Positions 7,838 through 16,071 of a stretch of DNA of 52,923 bases are shown piece by piece. How positions within the stretch are numbered: the stretch's first letter is position 1; the number at the start of each line of letters is the position of its first letter. Source of the stretch: Thalassovita sp. (GTDB taxonomy: Bacteria; Pseudomonadota; Alphaproteobacteria; Rhodobacterales; Rhodobacteraceae). The stretch covers positions 846,583 to 899,505 of the forward strand of contig CP051233.1 of NCBI GenBank assembly GCA_017792425.1, in the 5' to 3' direction. The position numbers were made by a program, and so were the translations under genes. The notes under the pieces were generated by a model. That model saw only the letters and a program-made list of their open reading frames with translations. It made no database searches and was not told where the DNA came from.

Positions 7838-8143
7838 ATGGCTAAGAAATCCATGATCGAACGCGAGAAGAAGCGCGAACGCCTGGTGGCTCAGTACGCC
7901 GCGAAGCGCGCTGCTCTCAAAGAGGTCATCAATGACCAGGACAAGCCGATGGAAGAGCGTTTCCGCGCTTCGCTGAAGCTTGCGAAACTGCCGCGCAACA
8001 GCTCGGCAACCCGTCTGCACAACCGTTGTCAGCTGACCGGTCGTCCCCACGCTTACTATCGTAAGCTGAAGGTCAGCCGTATCATGCTGCGGGAACTGGG
8101 CTCTTTCGGCCAGATCCCCGGTCTGGTGAAATCCAGCTGGTAA
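7838..8143 (+). CDS. rpsN: 30S ribosomal protein S14 (zinc-free long form)
   Basis: This 101-aa S14 starts MAKKSMIEREKKRERL and includes the C-terminal signature RCQLTGRPHAYYRKLKVSRI. The length and the lack of paired CxxC motifs mark the long form that does not bind zinc. It lies between rplE (18 bp) and rpsH (13 bp). Confidence 0.97.
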   Translation: MAKKSMIEREKKRERLVAQYAAKRAALKEVINDQDKPMEERFRASLKLAKLPRNSSATRLHNRCQLTGRPHAYYRKLKVSRIMLRELGSFGQIPGLVKSSW

Positions 8144-8156
8144 GGGAGAGAGTGAT

Positions 8157-8549
8157 ATGAACGATCCTATCGGCGATATGCTCACCCGTATCCGCAACGC
8201 CCAACTGCGTGGCAAGTCCACCGTTTCGACCCCGGCGTCGAAACTGCGCGCCTGGGTTCTGGATGTACTGGCTGACGAAGGCTACATCCGCGGCTACGAA
8301 AAGGGCACCGACGTCAACGGTCATCCGACCCTTGAAATCGGCCTGAAATACTACGAAGGCACCCCTGTCATTCGCGAACTGAAGCGGGTTTCGAAACCCG
8401 GTCGTCGCGTGTACATGGGCGTCAAGGACATCCCGTCGGTCCGTCAGGGCCTGGGCGTGTCGATTGTCAGCACTCCGAAAGGTGTGATGTCGGACGCAGC
8501 CGCTCGCAGCCAGAACGTTGGCGGCGAAGTGCTTTGCACCGTCTTCTAA
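8157..8549 (+). CDS. rpsH: 30S ribosomal protein S8
   Basis: This 130-aa S8 (MNDPIGDMLTRIRNAQLRGKS) has the C-terminal signature GLGVSIVSTPKGVMSDAAAR. S8 binds helix 21 of 16S rRNA; in E. coli it represses translation of the spc operon at rplE. A GGAGG-like site lies just before the next gene, rplF. Confidence 0.98.
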   Translation: MNDPIGDMLTRIRNAQLRGKSTVSTPASKLRAWVLDVLADEGYIRGYEKGTDVNGHPTLEIGLKYYEGTPVIRELKRVSKPGRRVYMGVKDIPSVRQGLGVSIVSTPKGVMSDAAARSQNVGGEVLCTVF

Positions 8550-8561
8550 GGAGGGTCTGCA

Positions 8562-9095
8562 ATGTCTCGTATTGGTAAGAAACCGGTCGAGCTGCCCAGC
8601 GGCGTTTCGGCGTCGGTGTCAGGCCAGACCATCGAAGTGAAAGGTCCGAAAGCGACCCAGAACTTCACCGCAACCGATGACGTCACCATCACCGTGGACG
8701 GCAATGTCGTCACCGTGACGCCGCGCGGCAAGTCCAAGCGCGCCCGTCAGCAGTGGGGCATGTCCCGCACGATGGTGTCGAACATGGTCAAAGGTGTGAC
8801 CGAAGGCTTCAAGAAAGAGCTGGAGATCACTGGTGTGGGTTACCGCGCCCAGATGCAGGGCAACACCCTGAAGCTGAGCCTTGGTTACTCGCATGACGTC
8901 AACTTCGACGTGCCGGCCGGCGTGACCGTGACCTGCCCGAAGCAGACCGAGATCGTCATCGAAGGCAATGACCCCCAGCTTGTGGGCCAGGTCGCGGCAA
9001 ACATCCGCGAATGGCGCCGCCCCGAGCCGTACAAAGGCAAGGGCATCAAGTACAAGGGCGAGTACATCTTCCGTAAGGAAGGTAAGAAGAAGTAA
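8562..9095 (+). CDS. rplF: 50S ribosomal protein L6
   Basis: This 177-aa L6 has two duplicated domains and ends with the signature EWRRPEPYKGKGIKYKGEYIFRKEGKKK. L6 binds 23S near the sarcin-ricin loop. It follows rpsH by 12 bp with a strong AAGGAGGG ribosome site. Confidence 0.98.
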   Translation: MSRIGKKPVELPSGVSASVSGQTIEVKGPKATQNFTATDDVTITVDGNVVTVTPRGKSKRARQQWGMSRTMVSNMVKGVTEGFKKELEITGVGYRAQMQGNTLKLSLGYSHDVNFDVPAGVTVTCPKQTEIVIEGNDPQLVGQVAANIREWRRPEPYKGKGIKYKGEYIFRKEGKKK

Positions 9096-9106
9096 GGACG
9101 AGCAAA

Positions 9107-9466
9107 ATGGCAAACAGCAAACGTACCCTGTTTCTGAAGCGCCGCCTGCGCGTTCGGAACAAGCAGCGGAAAGTGAACGTCGGCAAGCTTCGCCTGTCGG
9201 TTCATCGCTCCAACAAGAACATCAGCGTGCAGCTGATCGACGACGTGAAGGGCATCACCCTGGCGGCCGCCTCCTCGATGGAGAAGGACCTGGGCGTGGT
9301 TGGCAAGAACAACGTCGAAGCAGCGGCCAAGGTGGGCGCGGCAATCGCCGAGCGCGCCAAGAAAGCCGGTGTCGAAGAGTGCTACTTCGACCGTGGCGGC
9401 TTCCTCTTCCACGGCAAGGTGAAGGCCCTGGCCGACGCCGCGCGTGAAGGCGGGCTGAAGTTCTAA
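9107..9466 (+). CDS. rplR: 50S ribosomal protein L18
   Basis: This 119-aa protein has the basic N-terminus (KRTLFLKRRLRVRNKQRK) and core RLSVHRSNKNISVQLIDD of L18, the main 5S rRNA binder, and ends with the typical FDRGGFLFHGKVKALADAAREGGLKF. A 115-bp spacer with two hairpins separates it from rpsE, unlike the tight packing upstream. Confidence 0.97.
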   Translation: MANSKRTLFLKRRLRVRNKQRKVNVGKLRLSVHRSNKNISVQLIDDVKGITLAAASSMEKDLGVVGKNNVEAAAKVGAAIAERAKKAGVEECYFDRGGFLFHGKVKALADAAREGGLKF

Positions 9467-9473
9467 GACCTGC

Positions 9474-9527
9474 GGGGGGCGCCCGTCGCCCCCCCGATGA
9501 TCCGGGATGGGCCCGCTTGTCGGGCCC
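9474..9527 (+). promoter_or_regulatory. Two tandem GC hairpins between rplR and rpsE
   Basis: One hairpin at 9474-9494 has an 8-bp stem and CCCGT loop; a second at 9509-9527 has a 7-bp stem and CTTGT loop. Neither is followed by a T-run, so they are probably processing or mRNA-stability elements rather than terminators. This is inference from structure alone. Confidence 0.4.
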
Positions 9528-9581
9528 CTCACTTGGATTGAACCAATTGGCGCCAGCGCGCCACCATGAAAGGAATGCCTT

Positions 9582-10136
9582 ATGGCAGAACGTGAAAACC
9601 GCCGGGACCGTCGCGAACGCGAGGAAGCCCCGGAATTCGCAGACCGCCTGGTCGCGATCAACCGTGTATCGAAAACCGTCAAGGGTGGTAAGCGCTTCGG
9701 CTTTGCCGCGCTGGTCGTCGTCGGCGATCAGAAAGGCCGTGTCGGCTTTGGCAAGGGCAAGGCGAAAGAAGTCCCCGAGGCCATCCGCAAGGCCACTGAG
9801 CAGGCCAAGCGCCAGATGATCCGTGTCGCCCTGCGCGAAGGTCGTACGCTGCACCACGACGTCGAAGGCCGTCATGGCGCCGGCAAGGTCGTCATGCGCA
9901 CCGCCCCGGAAGGGACCGGTATCATCGCCGGTGGTCCGATGCGTGCCGTGTTCGAAATGCTGGGCGTGAAAGACGTGGTTTCCAAGTCGATCGGTTCGCA
10001 GAACCCCTACAACATGATCCGCGCCACCATCGACGGGCTGAAGAAAGAAGCCAGCCCCCGTTCGGTCGCCGCGCGTCGTGGCAAGAAAGTCGCCGACATC
10101 CTGCGCAAGGATGAAGCGGCGCCTGCCGAAGCGTAA
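9582..10136 (+). CDS. rpsE: 30S ribosomal protein S5
   Basis: This 184-aa S5 has the N-terminal dsRBD-like domain (RVSKTVKGGKRFGFAALVVVGD) with the GKGKAKEVPEAIRKA motif and the C-terminal domain (GTGIIAGGPMRAVFEMLGV). S5 acts in decoding fidelity and lines the mRNA entry. The start at 9582 follows an AAAGGAATG ribosome site. It lies 12 bp before rpmD. Confidence 0.98.
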   Translation: MAERENRRDRREREEAPEFADRLVAINRVSKTVKGGKRFGFAALVVVGDQKGRVGFGKGKAKEVPEAIRKATEQAKRQMIRVALREGRTLHHDVEGRHGAGKVVMRTAPEGTGIIAGGPMRAVFEMLGVKDVVSKSIGSQNPYNMIRATIDGLKKEASPRSVAARRGKKVADILRKDEAAPAEA

Positions 10137-10148
10137 GGAGAGCGTGAC

Positions 10149-10337
10149 ATGGCTAAAACCATCGTAGTCAAGCAGATCGGTTCCCCGATCCGCCGCCCCG
10201 CCGTTCAGCGTCAGACCCTGGTTGGTCTGGGTCTGAACAAGATGCACAAGACCCGCGAACTGGAAGACACGCCCGCGATCCGCGGCATGGTCGCCAAGAT
10301 CCCGCACCTGGTCGAGATCATCGAAGAGCGCGACTGA
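10149..10337 (+). CDS. rpmD: 50S ribosomal protein L30
   Basis: This 62-aa protein (AKTIVVKQIGSPIRRPAVQR) contains the L30 core TLVGLGLNKMHKTRELEDTPAIRGMV. A strong terminator follows 30 bp later, so this unit ends here; in E. coli rplO would follow directly. Confidence 0.97.
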   Translation: MAKTIVVKQIGSPIRRPAVQRQTLVGLGLNKMHKTRELEDTPAIRGMVAKIPHLVEIIEERD

Positions 10338-10367
10338 GCGTTCGCCGGGCATCAGCCTGTAAAATAG

Positions 10368-10400
10368 AAAAACGCCCCGCGAATCCCGCGGGGCGTTTTG
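10368..10400 (+). terminator. Terminator after rpmD
   Basis: A 9-bp GC stem (CGCCCCGCG / CGCGGGGCG, loop AATCC) extended by AAAA / TTTT forms a classical intrinsic terminator that closes the rpmC-rpmD unit. Confidence 0.92.
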
Positions 10401-10538
10401 CGTTGTGGGCCCCTGTTCCCGATCTGCCCAAAAGTTATGCGAATTGCGCATTGCGGCGTTGCAGCATTGTGCGTGGTTCTGACGCACCCGCAGGCGTATT
10501 CAGCGCATATCCAAGATGACTGAATACGGACAATTGAA

Positions 10539-10664
10539 ATGGTACTCGCACAAACTCGCCTCGGCCAAATCCTGCGCGCATTCGCCAACCTCGGTCACCT
10601 GACGGCCCGCGCTGTCATGAACCCGGTTCCGCACTGGGAAGACTACCTGCGCCAGACCCGCTGA
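10539..10664 (+). CDS. Possible 41-aa small protein
   Basis: An ATG at 10539 opens 41 codons ending in TGA: starts MVLAQTRLGQILRAFANLGH and ends HWEDYLRQTR. Support for coding: third positions are strongly G/C like the neighbours, and a dedicated terminator-like hairpin follows 27 bp after the stop. Against it: the ribosome site is weak and I recognise no family. The peptide looks like an amphipathic helix followed by an aromatic, charged tail. It sits alone in the spc-operon gap between two terminators. Confidence 0.4.
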   Translation: MVLAQTRLGQILRAFANLGHLTARAVMNPVPHWEDYLRQTR

Positions 10665-10690
10665 CGGTCTGTTCGTCCCCAGGGACATGG

Positions 10691-10726
10691 AAAAAGCGCC
10701 CCGCGGTTTCCGAGGGGTGTTTTTTT
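10691..10726 (+). terminator. Terminator downstream of the 41-aa ORF
   Basis: AAAAAGCGCCCC pairs with GGGGTGTTTTTT (two G-U pairs) around an internal hairpin, ending in a run of seven T. It lies after a stretch with no annotated gene, which argues that something is transcribed between 10400 and 10690. Confidence 0.75.
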
Positions 10727-10805
10727 GTGTCCGATGGGCAGTGACGATTCTGCCGCATTGAATCGGTTGGGGCAGGTTCCCAACTTAGGTGCCAAGGGGG
10801 ATGTC

Positions 10806-11207
10806 ATGGGAAAAATTAGGTTCACAGTCAGGGGCGCGGTCGGCGGGTTCGCGGTGTTCTTCGGCCTGCTGACCATGTTGTCTGGTAGTCTGGCGCTGTT
10901 CGGAGGCGAAGAAGCGAAAGCCGCCGCCGGGGATGTCGTGCCCTTCGTCTTGTGGTTCAACACGGTTGCCGGGCTTGCCTATGTCGCGGCGGGGTTGGCC
11001 ATCTTGTCCCGATCACGGCTGGCGCTGCCACTTTCAGCGGCAATAGCGGTGGCGACCGGCGGGGTCATGGCGCTGTTCTATGTCCATGTTCTGCAAGGGG
11101 GCGCCTACGAGATCAGGACCGTCTTTGCGCTTGGCTTCCGGTTCGCTGTCTGGGTGGCATTGTCCGCGATTGCGTGGCGCGCCGTTGGCGGCAGTCACGG
11201 CACTTGA
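10806..11207 (+). CDS. Four-helix inner-membrane protein, unknown function
   Basis: The frame is open from 10725, but the ATG at 10806 (MGKIRFTVRGAVGGFAVFFG), behind a GGGGGAT stretch, starts directly before the first membrane segment and gives 133 aa. Four hydrophobic segments are visible at about residues 9-31, 45-65, 72-91 and 104-125. I recognise no family and no catalytic motif. It occupies the gap between rpmD and rplO, so it interrupts the usual ribosomal order; codon use is like the host. The rplO promoter overlaps its last codons. Confidence 0.7.
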   Translation: MGKIRFTVRGAVGGFAVFFGLLTMLSGSLALFGGEEAKAAAGDVVPFVLWFNTVAGLAYVAAGLAILSRSRLALPLSAAIAVATGGVMALFYVHVLQGGAYEIRTVFALGFRFAVWVALSAIAWRAVGGSHGT

Positions 11208-11232
11208 TCCGGTCGCCCATAGGGTCTATACG
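11204..11232 (+). promoter_or_regulatory. Probable rplO-secY-adk promoter
   Basis: TTGATC (11204-11209), exactly 17 bp, then TATACG (11227-11232), the same -10 as rpsJ. It begins over the stop codon of the membrane-protein gene and lies about 100 bp before rplO. Confidence 0.6.
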
Positions 11233-11328
11233 CCCCCGGTGGCCCTGTGGCCGCACAAGAATCAACCAAGAAACGCCGTGGTTGGCCCATTCCGCTTCGA
11301 GGGTCACATCCGGCAAAGGAGAAGCGAC

Positions 11329-11796
11329 ATGAAACTGCATGAACTGCGCGACAACGCTGGCGCCGCACCGAAGAAAAAGCGCGTAGCGCGCGGCCCGGGT
11401 TCGGGCAAGGGTAAAACCGCCGGCCGTGGTATCAAGGGCCAGAAATCGCGTTCGGGCGTGGCCATCAATGGTTACGAAGGCGGCCAGATGCCGCTGTACC
11501 AGCGCCTGCCCAAGCGTGGCTTCAACAAGCCGAACCAGAAGAAATTCGCCGTCGTGAACCTGGGCCTGATCGCCAAGTTCATCGAAGCCGGCAAATTGGA
11601 CGCCAAGGCCGCCATCACCGAGGACGCACTGGTTGCATCCGGTCTGGTGCGCCGCAAGCTGGACGGTATCCGCGTTCTGGCCAAAGGCGAGATCTCGACC
11701 GCCGTGAACCTGGAAGTCACCGGCGCCTCGAAATCGGCCATCGAAGCTGTGGAAAAAGCAGGTGGCTCGCTGAAGGTCGCTGCCGCGGCTGAATAA
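11329..11796 (+). CDS. rplO: 50S ribosomal protein L15
   Basis: The true start is the ATG at 11329 (MKLHELRDNAGAAPKKKRV) behind AAAGGAGAAGC; the open frame runs further upstream but without family similarity. The 155-aa product has the Gly/Arg-rich N-terminus (ARGPGSGKGKTAGRGIKGQ) and EGGQMPLYQRLPKRGF typical of L15, a late 50S assembly protein. It leads a unit with secY. Confidence 0.97.
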   Translation: MKLHELRDNAGAAPKKKRVARGPGSGKGKTAGRGIKGQKSRSGVAINGYEGGQMPLYQRLPKRGFNKPNQKKFAVVNLGLIAKFIEAGKLDAKAAITEDALVASGLVRRKLDGIRVLAKGEISTAVNLEVTGASKSAIEAVEKAGGSLKVAAAAE

Positions 11797-11848
11797 CGGG
11801 TTGTGGGCGGCAAGAAGGCCGCTTAGATACAAACCCAGTTTTCCCTAG

Positions 11849-11885
11849 AACGCCGCCTGAGCTGGAAAACGCTCCGGGCGGCGTT
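11849..11885 (+). promoter_or_regulatory. Long hairpin in the rplO-secY spacer
   Basis: AACGCCGCC pairs with GGCGGCGTT, with a further GAGC/GCTC stem inside. No T-run follows, so read-through into secY 22 bp later is expected. It may adjust secY translation or mRNA stability; this is inference. Confidence 0.4.
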
Positions 11886-11906
11886 GCTACATAAGAGAGA
11901 CCGCAT

Positions 11907-13268
11907 ATGGTATCTGCAGTAGAGCAAATGGCGGCGAACACCAGCTGGTCCCAGCTGGCCAAGGCATCCGACCTTCGCAGCCGCATCCTGTTCACCCTTG
12001 GAATCCTGATCGTCTGCCGGATCGGTACCTTCATCCCGGTTCCCGGAATCGATGGCGCCGCGCTGCGCGACTTCATGGAAGGCGCAGCCGCCGGCCTGGG
12101 CGGGATCCTGTCGATGTTCACCGGGGGCGCACTGGGCCGCATGGGCATCTTTGCCCTTGGCATCATGCCCTACATCTCGGCCTCGATCATCGTGCAGCTG
12201 TTGACCTCGATGGTCCCGTCACTGGAGCAGCTGAAGAAAGAGGGCGACGCAGGCCGCCGCAAGATCAACCAGTACACCCGTTATGGCACCGTGGTGCTGG
12301 CGACGCTGCAGGCCTATGGGCTGGCCGCATCGCTGGAAGCCGGTGAACTGGCCACCGATCCAGGTCTGTATTTCCGCGTTTCCACCGTCATCACGCTGGT
12401 GGGGGGCACGATGTTCATGATGTGGCTGGGCGACCAGATCACCAGCCGTGGTATCGGCAACGGCATTTCGCTGATCATCTTCGTCGGCATCATCGCCGAA
12501 GTTCCCGCCGCACTAGCCCAGTTCCTGAGCCAGGGTCGTTCTGGCGCGATCAGCCCCGCAGTGATCATCGGCGTGTTCCTTATGGTTGTCGCGGTGATCG
12601 CCTTCGTGGTGTTCATGGAGCGCGCCTTGCGCAAGATCCATATCCAGTATCCGCGCCGCCAGGTGGGGATGAAGGTCTATGACGGCGGGTCTTCGCATCT
12701 GCCGATCAAAGTTAACCCGGCGGGCGTGATCCCGGCGATCTTCGCCAGTTCGCTGCTGCTGCTGCCGACCACCATCAGCACGTTTTCGGGTCAGCAGACC
12801 GGGCCGATCATGTCGACCATCCTGGCCTATTTCGGACCGGGTCAGCCGCTGTACCTGGCGTTCTTCATCGCGATGATCGTGTTCTTCGCCTATTTCTACA
12901 CGTTTAACGTTTCGTTCAAACCGGATGACGTGGCGGACAACCTGAAGAACCAGAATGGCTTTGTTCCCGGCATCCGCCCCGGTAAGAAAACCGCCGAGTA
13001 CCTGGAATACGTCACCAACCGCGTGCTGGTTCTGGGCTCGGCCTACCTTGCGGCAGTTTGTCTCTTGCCGGAAATTCTGCGTAGCCAACTGGCGATCCCC
13101 TTCTATTTTGGCGGAACCTCGGTTCTGATCGTCGTGTCCGTGACCATGGATACGATCCAGCAGGTGCAAAGCCATCTTCTGGCGCACCAGTACGAAGGTC
13201 TGATCGAGAAGTCGCAGCTTCGCGGCAAGGGCAAGAAACGCGTACGCAAGGGACCGGCACGTCGATGA
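11907..13268 (+). CDS. secY: Preprotein translocase subunit SecY
   Basis: This 453-aa protein has ten membrane segments and the SecY signatures GIDGAALRDFM (TM1 loop), GIMPYISASIIVQLL (TM2) and GIGNGISLIIFVGII (TM4). SecY forms the protein-conducting channel with SecE and SecG in the inner membrane. The start MVSAVEQMAANTSW is taken at 11907; a second Met at codon 8 is possible. Its stop overlaps adk by 4 bp (ATGA). Confidence 0.98.
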   Translation: MVSAVEQMAANTSWSQLAKASDLRSRILFTLGILIVCRIGTFIPVPGIDGAALRDFMEGAAAGLGGILSMFTGGALGRMGIFALGIMPYISASIIVQLLTSMVPSLEQLKKEGDAGRRKINQYTRYGTVVLATLQAYGLAASLEAGELATDPGLYFRVSTVITLVGGTMFMMWLGDQITSRGIGNGISLIIFVGIIAEVPAALAQFLSQGRSGAISPAVIIGVFLMVVAVIAFVVFMERALRKIHIQYPRRQVGMKVYDGGSSHLPIKVNPAGVIPAIFASSLLLLPTTISTFSGQQTGPIMSTILAYFGPGQPLYLAFFIAMIVFFAYFYTFNVSFKPDDVADNLKNQNGFVPGIRPGKKTAEYLEYVTNRVLVLGSAYLAAVCLLPEILRSQLAIPFYFGGTSVLIVVSVTMDTIQQVQSHLLAHQYEGLIEKSQLRGKGKKRVRKGPARR

Positions 13269-13840
13269 ACATCATTCTGCTTGGACCGCCGGGGGCGGGC
13301 AAAGGAACGCAGGCAAGCCATCTGGTGGAAACGCGCGACATGATCCAGCTGAGCACTGGGGATATGCTGCGCGAGGCCAAGGCCAGCGGTTCAGAAATGG
13401 GCCAAATGGTCGCCAAGGTGATGGACAGCGGCGGTCTGGTGACCGACGAGATCGTGATTGGCCTGATCCGCGAAAAGCTGCAGGGCGAGAAAAAAGGCGG
13501 GTTCATCTTCGATGGTTTCCCGCGCACCCTGGCGCAAGCCGATGCGCTGGCCGCGCTGTTGGACGAGCAGGGTGAAAGCCTGGACGCGGTGATTGAGTTG
13601 CAGGTGGATGACGAGGTTCTGGTTGGTCGTATCGTCGGTCGCGCCGAAGAGGCCCGCGCCGCGGGTAAACCCGTCCGCGCGGATGATAACGAGGAAAGCC
13701 TGCGTTTTCGCCTGATGGAATACTACAAAAAGACCGCGCCGCTGATTGGTTATTACCATGCCAAGGGGCAGCTAAGCTCTGTCGATGGGCTGGGCGGGAT
13801 CAAAGAGGTGCAGGCCGCGATCGCCGCGATCCTGGACTAA
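13265..13840 (+). CDS. adk: Adenylate kinase, short (LID-less) form
   Basis: This 191-aa enzyme interconverts AMP + ATP and 2 ADP. The P-loop GPPGAGKGT is at residues 7-15, the AMP-binding LSTGDMLR segment follows, and DGFPRTLAQ is at about 83-91. Between VGRIVGRAEE and RADDNEESLRFRL only a short loop replaces the zinc/LID domain of longer enzymes, so this is the short form. It is translationally coupled to secY. Confidence 0.96.
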   Translation: MNIILLGPPGAGKGTQASHLVETRDMIQLSTGDMLREAKASGSEMGQMVAKVMDSGGLVTDEIVIGLIREKLQGEKKGGFIFDGFPRTLAQADALAALLDEQGESLDAVIELQVDDEVLVGRIVGRAEEARAAGKPVRADDNEESLRFRLMEYYKKTAPLIGYYHAKGQLSSVDGLGGIKEVQAAIAAILD

Positions 13841-13859
13841 TCTTTGCTGCGATGAGGAT

Positions 13860-13883
13860 GGGGGCTTGACGGCCCCCTTTTTT
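13860..13883 (+). terminator. Terminator after adk
   Basis: GGGGGC pairs with GCCCCC around TTGACG and is followed by TTTTTT. It ends the rplO-secY-adk unit. The 165 bp from here to rpsM hold no gene; I see a GGCGCC-rich region but no convincing promoter. Confidence 0.85.
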
Positions 13884-14048
13884 CTAAATACCCAGCCCTA
13901 TCTCGCATGAGAACATGATTCTCGGCGCCTGCGTGCGCCGGCAATCGCATCACCTGGATCAGCTGAGGCCCGGCGCGGAATTCGTCGGGCTTACGTTGTG
14001 AAAAAAGGTTCTGGAGCTACGGAACCGCAACGAAAAGGAAAGTGACAC

Positions 14049-14417
14049 GTGGCACGTATCGCCGGCGTAAACATCCCGACCGCCAAACGGGTACCAATCG
14101 CCCTTACTTATATCACTGGCATCGGCCCGGCTTCGGCCAAGGCCATCTGCGACGCTGTGAACATCGACCAGACCCGTCGTGTGAACGAGCTGTCGGATGC
14201 CGAGGTTCTGGCCATCCGCGAGCACATCGACGCGAACTACACCGTTGAAGGTGACCTGCGCCGTGAAGTGCAGATGAACATCAAGCGTCTGATGGACCTG
14301 GGCTGCTACCGCGGTCTGCGCCATCGTCGCGGTCTTCCGGTGCGCGGTCAGCGGACCCACACCAACGCTCGCACCCGCAAAGGCCCCGCAAAGGCCATTG
14401 CCGGTAAGAAGAAGTAA
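14049..14417 (+). CDS. rpsM: 30S ribosomal protein S13
   Basis: This 122-aa S13 starts MARIAGVNIPTAKRVPIALTYITGIG and ends in the basic tail GLPVRGQRTHTNARTRKGP that contacts P-site tRNA and bridges to the 50S. It opens the alpha-operon genes, 15 bp before rpsK. rpsD, present here in E. coli, is absent. Confidence 0.98.
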   Translation: MARIAGVNIPTAKRVPIALTYITGIGPASAKAICDAVNIDQTRRVNELSDAEVLAIREHIDANYTVEGDLRREVQMNIKRLMDLGCYRGLRHRRGLPVRGQRTHTNARTRKGPAKAIAGKKK

Positions 14418-14432
14418 GGGAGGGCTGCACCA

Positions 14433-14825
14433 ATGGCACGTGATACCCGTCGTGGGGGCAAGAAAAAGGTCTCCAAGAACATCGCAGCTGGCGTCGCGCA
14501 TGTGAACTCCAGCTTCAACAACACCAAGATCCTGATCTCTGACGTGCAGGGCAACGCCATTTCGTGGTCGTCGGCCGGCACCATGGGCTTCAAAGGTTCG
14601 CGTAAATCGACCCCGTATGCCGCTCAGCTGGCAGCCGAAGACGCAGGCCGCAAGGCGCAGGAGCACGGTGTGAAGACCCTGGAAGTTGAAGTCCAGGGCC
14701 CCGGCTCGGGCCGTGAATCGGCTCTGCGCGCGCTGGCCGCAATCGGTTTCAACATCACCTCGATCCGTGATGTGACCCCGATCGCACACAACGGCTGCCG
14801 CCCGCCGAAACGCCGCCGGGTCTAA
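14433..14825 (+). CDS. rpsK: 30S ribosomal protein S11
   Basis: This 130-aa S11 has the core VNSSFNNTKILISDVQGNAISWSSAG and the C-terminal signature SIRDVTPIAHNGCRPPKRRRV. S11 forms the 30S platform with S18 and contacts the E-site mRNA. The gene follows rpsM with a GGGAGG ribosome site. Confidence 0.98.
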   Translation: MARDTRRGGKKKVSKNIAAGVAHVNSSFNNTKILISDVQGNAISWSSAGTMGFKGSRKSTPYAAQLAAEDAGRKAQEHGVKTLEVEVQGPGSGRESALRALAAIGFNITSIRDVTPIAHNGCRPPKRRRV

Positions 14826-14843
14826 TACGAACTTACCCGTTTT

Positions 14844-14867
14844 GGGGCTGTGCTTTCGCACGGCCCC
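14844..14867 (+). promoter_or_regulatory. Hairpin between rpsK and rpoA
   Basis: A 10-bp stem (GGGGCTGTGC / GCACGGCCCC) with a TTTC loop lies 19 bp after rpsK. It is followed by ATTCCG, not a T-run, so it is more likely an mRNA processing or stability element than a full terminator. Confidence 0.45.
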
Positions 14868-14936
14868 ATTCCGTCATTTAAAACCTCGGGCGTTTTGCTC
14901 TTTGGACATGGGAGCAGAACAGGAATGGAGGGACGC

Positions 14937-15953
14937 ATGATCCACAAGAATTGGGCTGAATTGATCAAGCCGACCCAGCTGGACGTGAAACCGGGCAATG
15001 ACCCGCTTCGCCAGGCAACCGTCGTAGCCGAACCGCTGGAACGCGGTTTTGGTCTGACGCTGGGCAATGCCGTGCGCCGCGTGCTGATGAGCTCGCTGCA
15101 AGGGGCGGCCATCACCAGTGTGCAGATCGACAACGTGCTGCACGAGTTTTCTTCGGTTGCAGGCGTCCGTGAAGACGTCACCGACATCATCCTGAACCTG
15201 AAGCAGGTTGCCCTGCGTATGGACGTCGAAGGGCCCAAGCGCCTGTCGATCAGCGCCAAGGGTCCGGGTGCCGTCACCGCTGGCGACATCAGCGACAGCG
15301 CCGGTATCGAGATCCTGAACAAGGACCACGTCATCTGCCACCTGGACGATGGCGCGGACCTGTACATGGAACTGACCGTCAACACCGGCAAGGGCTATGT
15401 CCCTGCGGACCGCAACAAGCCGGAAGACGCGCCCATCGGCCTGATCCCGATCGACGCGATCTATTCGCCGGTCAAGAAGGTTTCGTATGACGTGCAGCCG
15501 ACCCGCGAAGGCCAGGTGCTGGACTACGACAAGCTGACCATGAAGGTCGAAACCGATGGTTCGATCAGCCCGGATGATGCCGTGGCCTATGCCGCGCGTA
15601 TCCTGCAGGACCAGCTGTCGATCTTCGTCAACTTCGACGAGCCGGAATCGGCGTCGCGTCAGGACGATGACGACGGGCTGGAGTTCAACCCGCTGCTGCT
15701 GAAGAAGGTGGACGAGCTGGAACTGTCCGTCCGTTCGGCAAACTGCCTGAAGAACGACAACATCGTCTATATCGGTGATCTGATCCAGAAAACCGAAGCA
15801 GAGATGCTGCGCACCCCGAACTTCGGCCGCAAGTCGCTGAACGAGATCAAGGAAGTGCTGTCGGGCATGGGTCTGCACCTGGGCATGGATGTCGAGGACT
15901 GGCCGCCGGACAATATCGAAGATCTGGCCAAGAAATTCGAAGACGCGTTCTAA
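14937..15953 (+). CDS. rpoA: DNA-directed RNA polymerase alpha subunit
   Basis: The ATG at 14937 (MIHKNWAELIKPTQLDV), behind GGAGGGA, is chosen over an upstream in-frame ATG at 14850 that overlaps the hairpin; it gives 338 aa, the usual alphaproteobacterial length. The N-terminal domain shows the dimerisation/assembly motif GFGLTLGNAVRRVLMSSLQG. The C-terminal domain (about residues 255-330, with NIVYIGDLIQKTEAEMLRTPNFGRKSLNEI) binds UP elements and activators. Confidence 0.98.
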   Translation: MIHKNWAELIKPTQLDVKPGNDPLRQATVVAEPLERGFGLTLGNAVRRVLMSSLQGAAITSVQIDNVLHEFSSVAGVREDVTDIILNLKQVALRMDVEGPKRLSISAKGPGAVTAGDISDSAGIEILNKDHVICHLDDGADLYMELTVNTGKGYVPADRNKPEDAPIGLIPIDAIYSPVKKVSYDVQPTREGQVLDYDKLTMKVETDGSISPDDAVAYAARILQDQLSIFVNFDEPESASRQDDDDGLEFNPLLLKKVDELELSVRSANCLKNDNIVYIGDLIQKTEAEMLRTPNFGRKSLNEIKEVLSGMGLHLGMDVEDWPPDNIEDLAKKFEDAF

Positions 15954-16071
15954 GCGCGTCTTCCCCCAATGCCCGGGATGCCGGGGACAACAAGGGCAAT
16001 CCCGCCCCAAGGAGAGCGGCCCGCACGCATGGGCCGTCAGACAAAGCAAAACCTGAAGAAGGATTGAAATC

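Noticed and set aside
10600..13300. rpmJ (L36) near secY
   Set aside because: No 37- to 41-codon L36 frame with its cysteine pattern was found; in many alphaproteobacteria it lies elsewhere.
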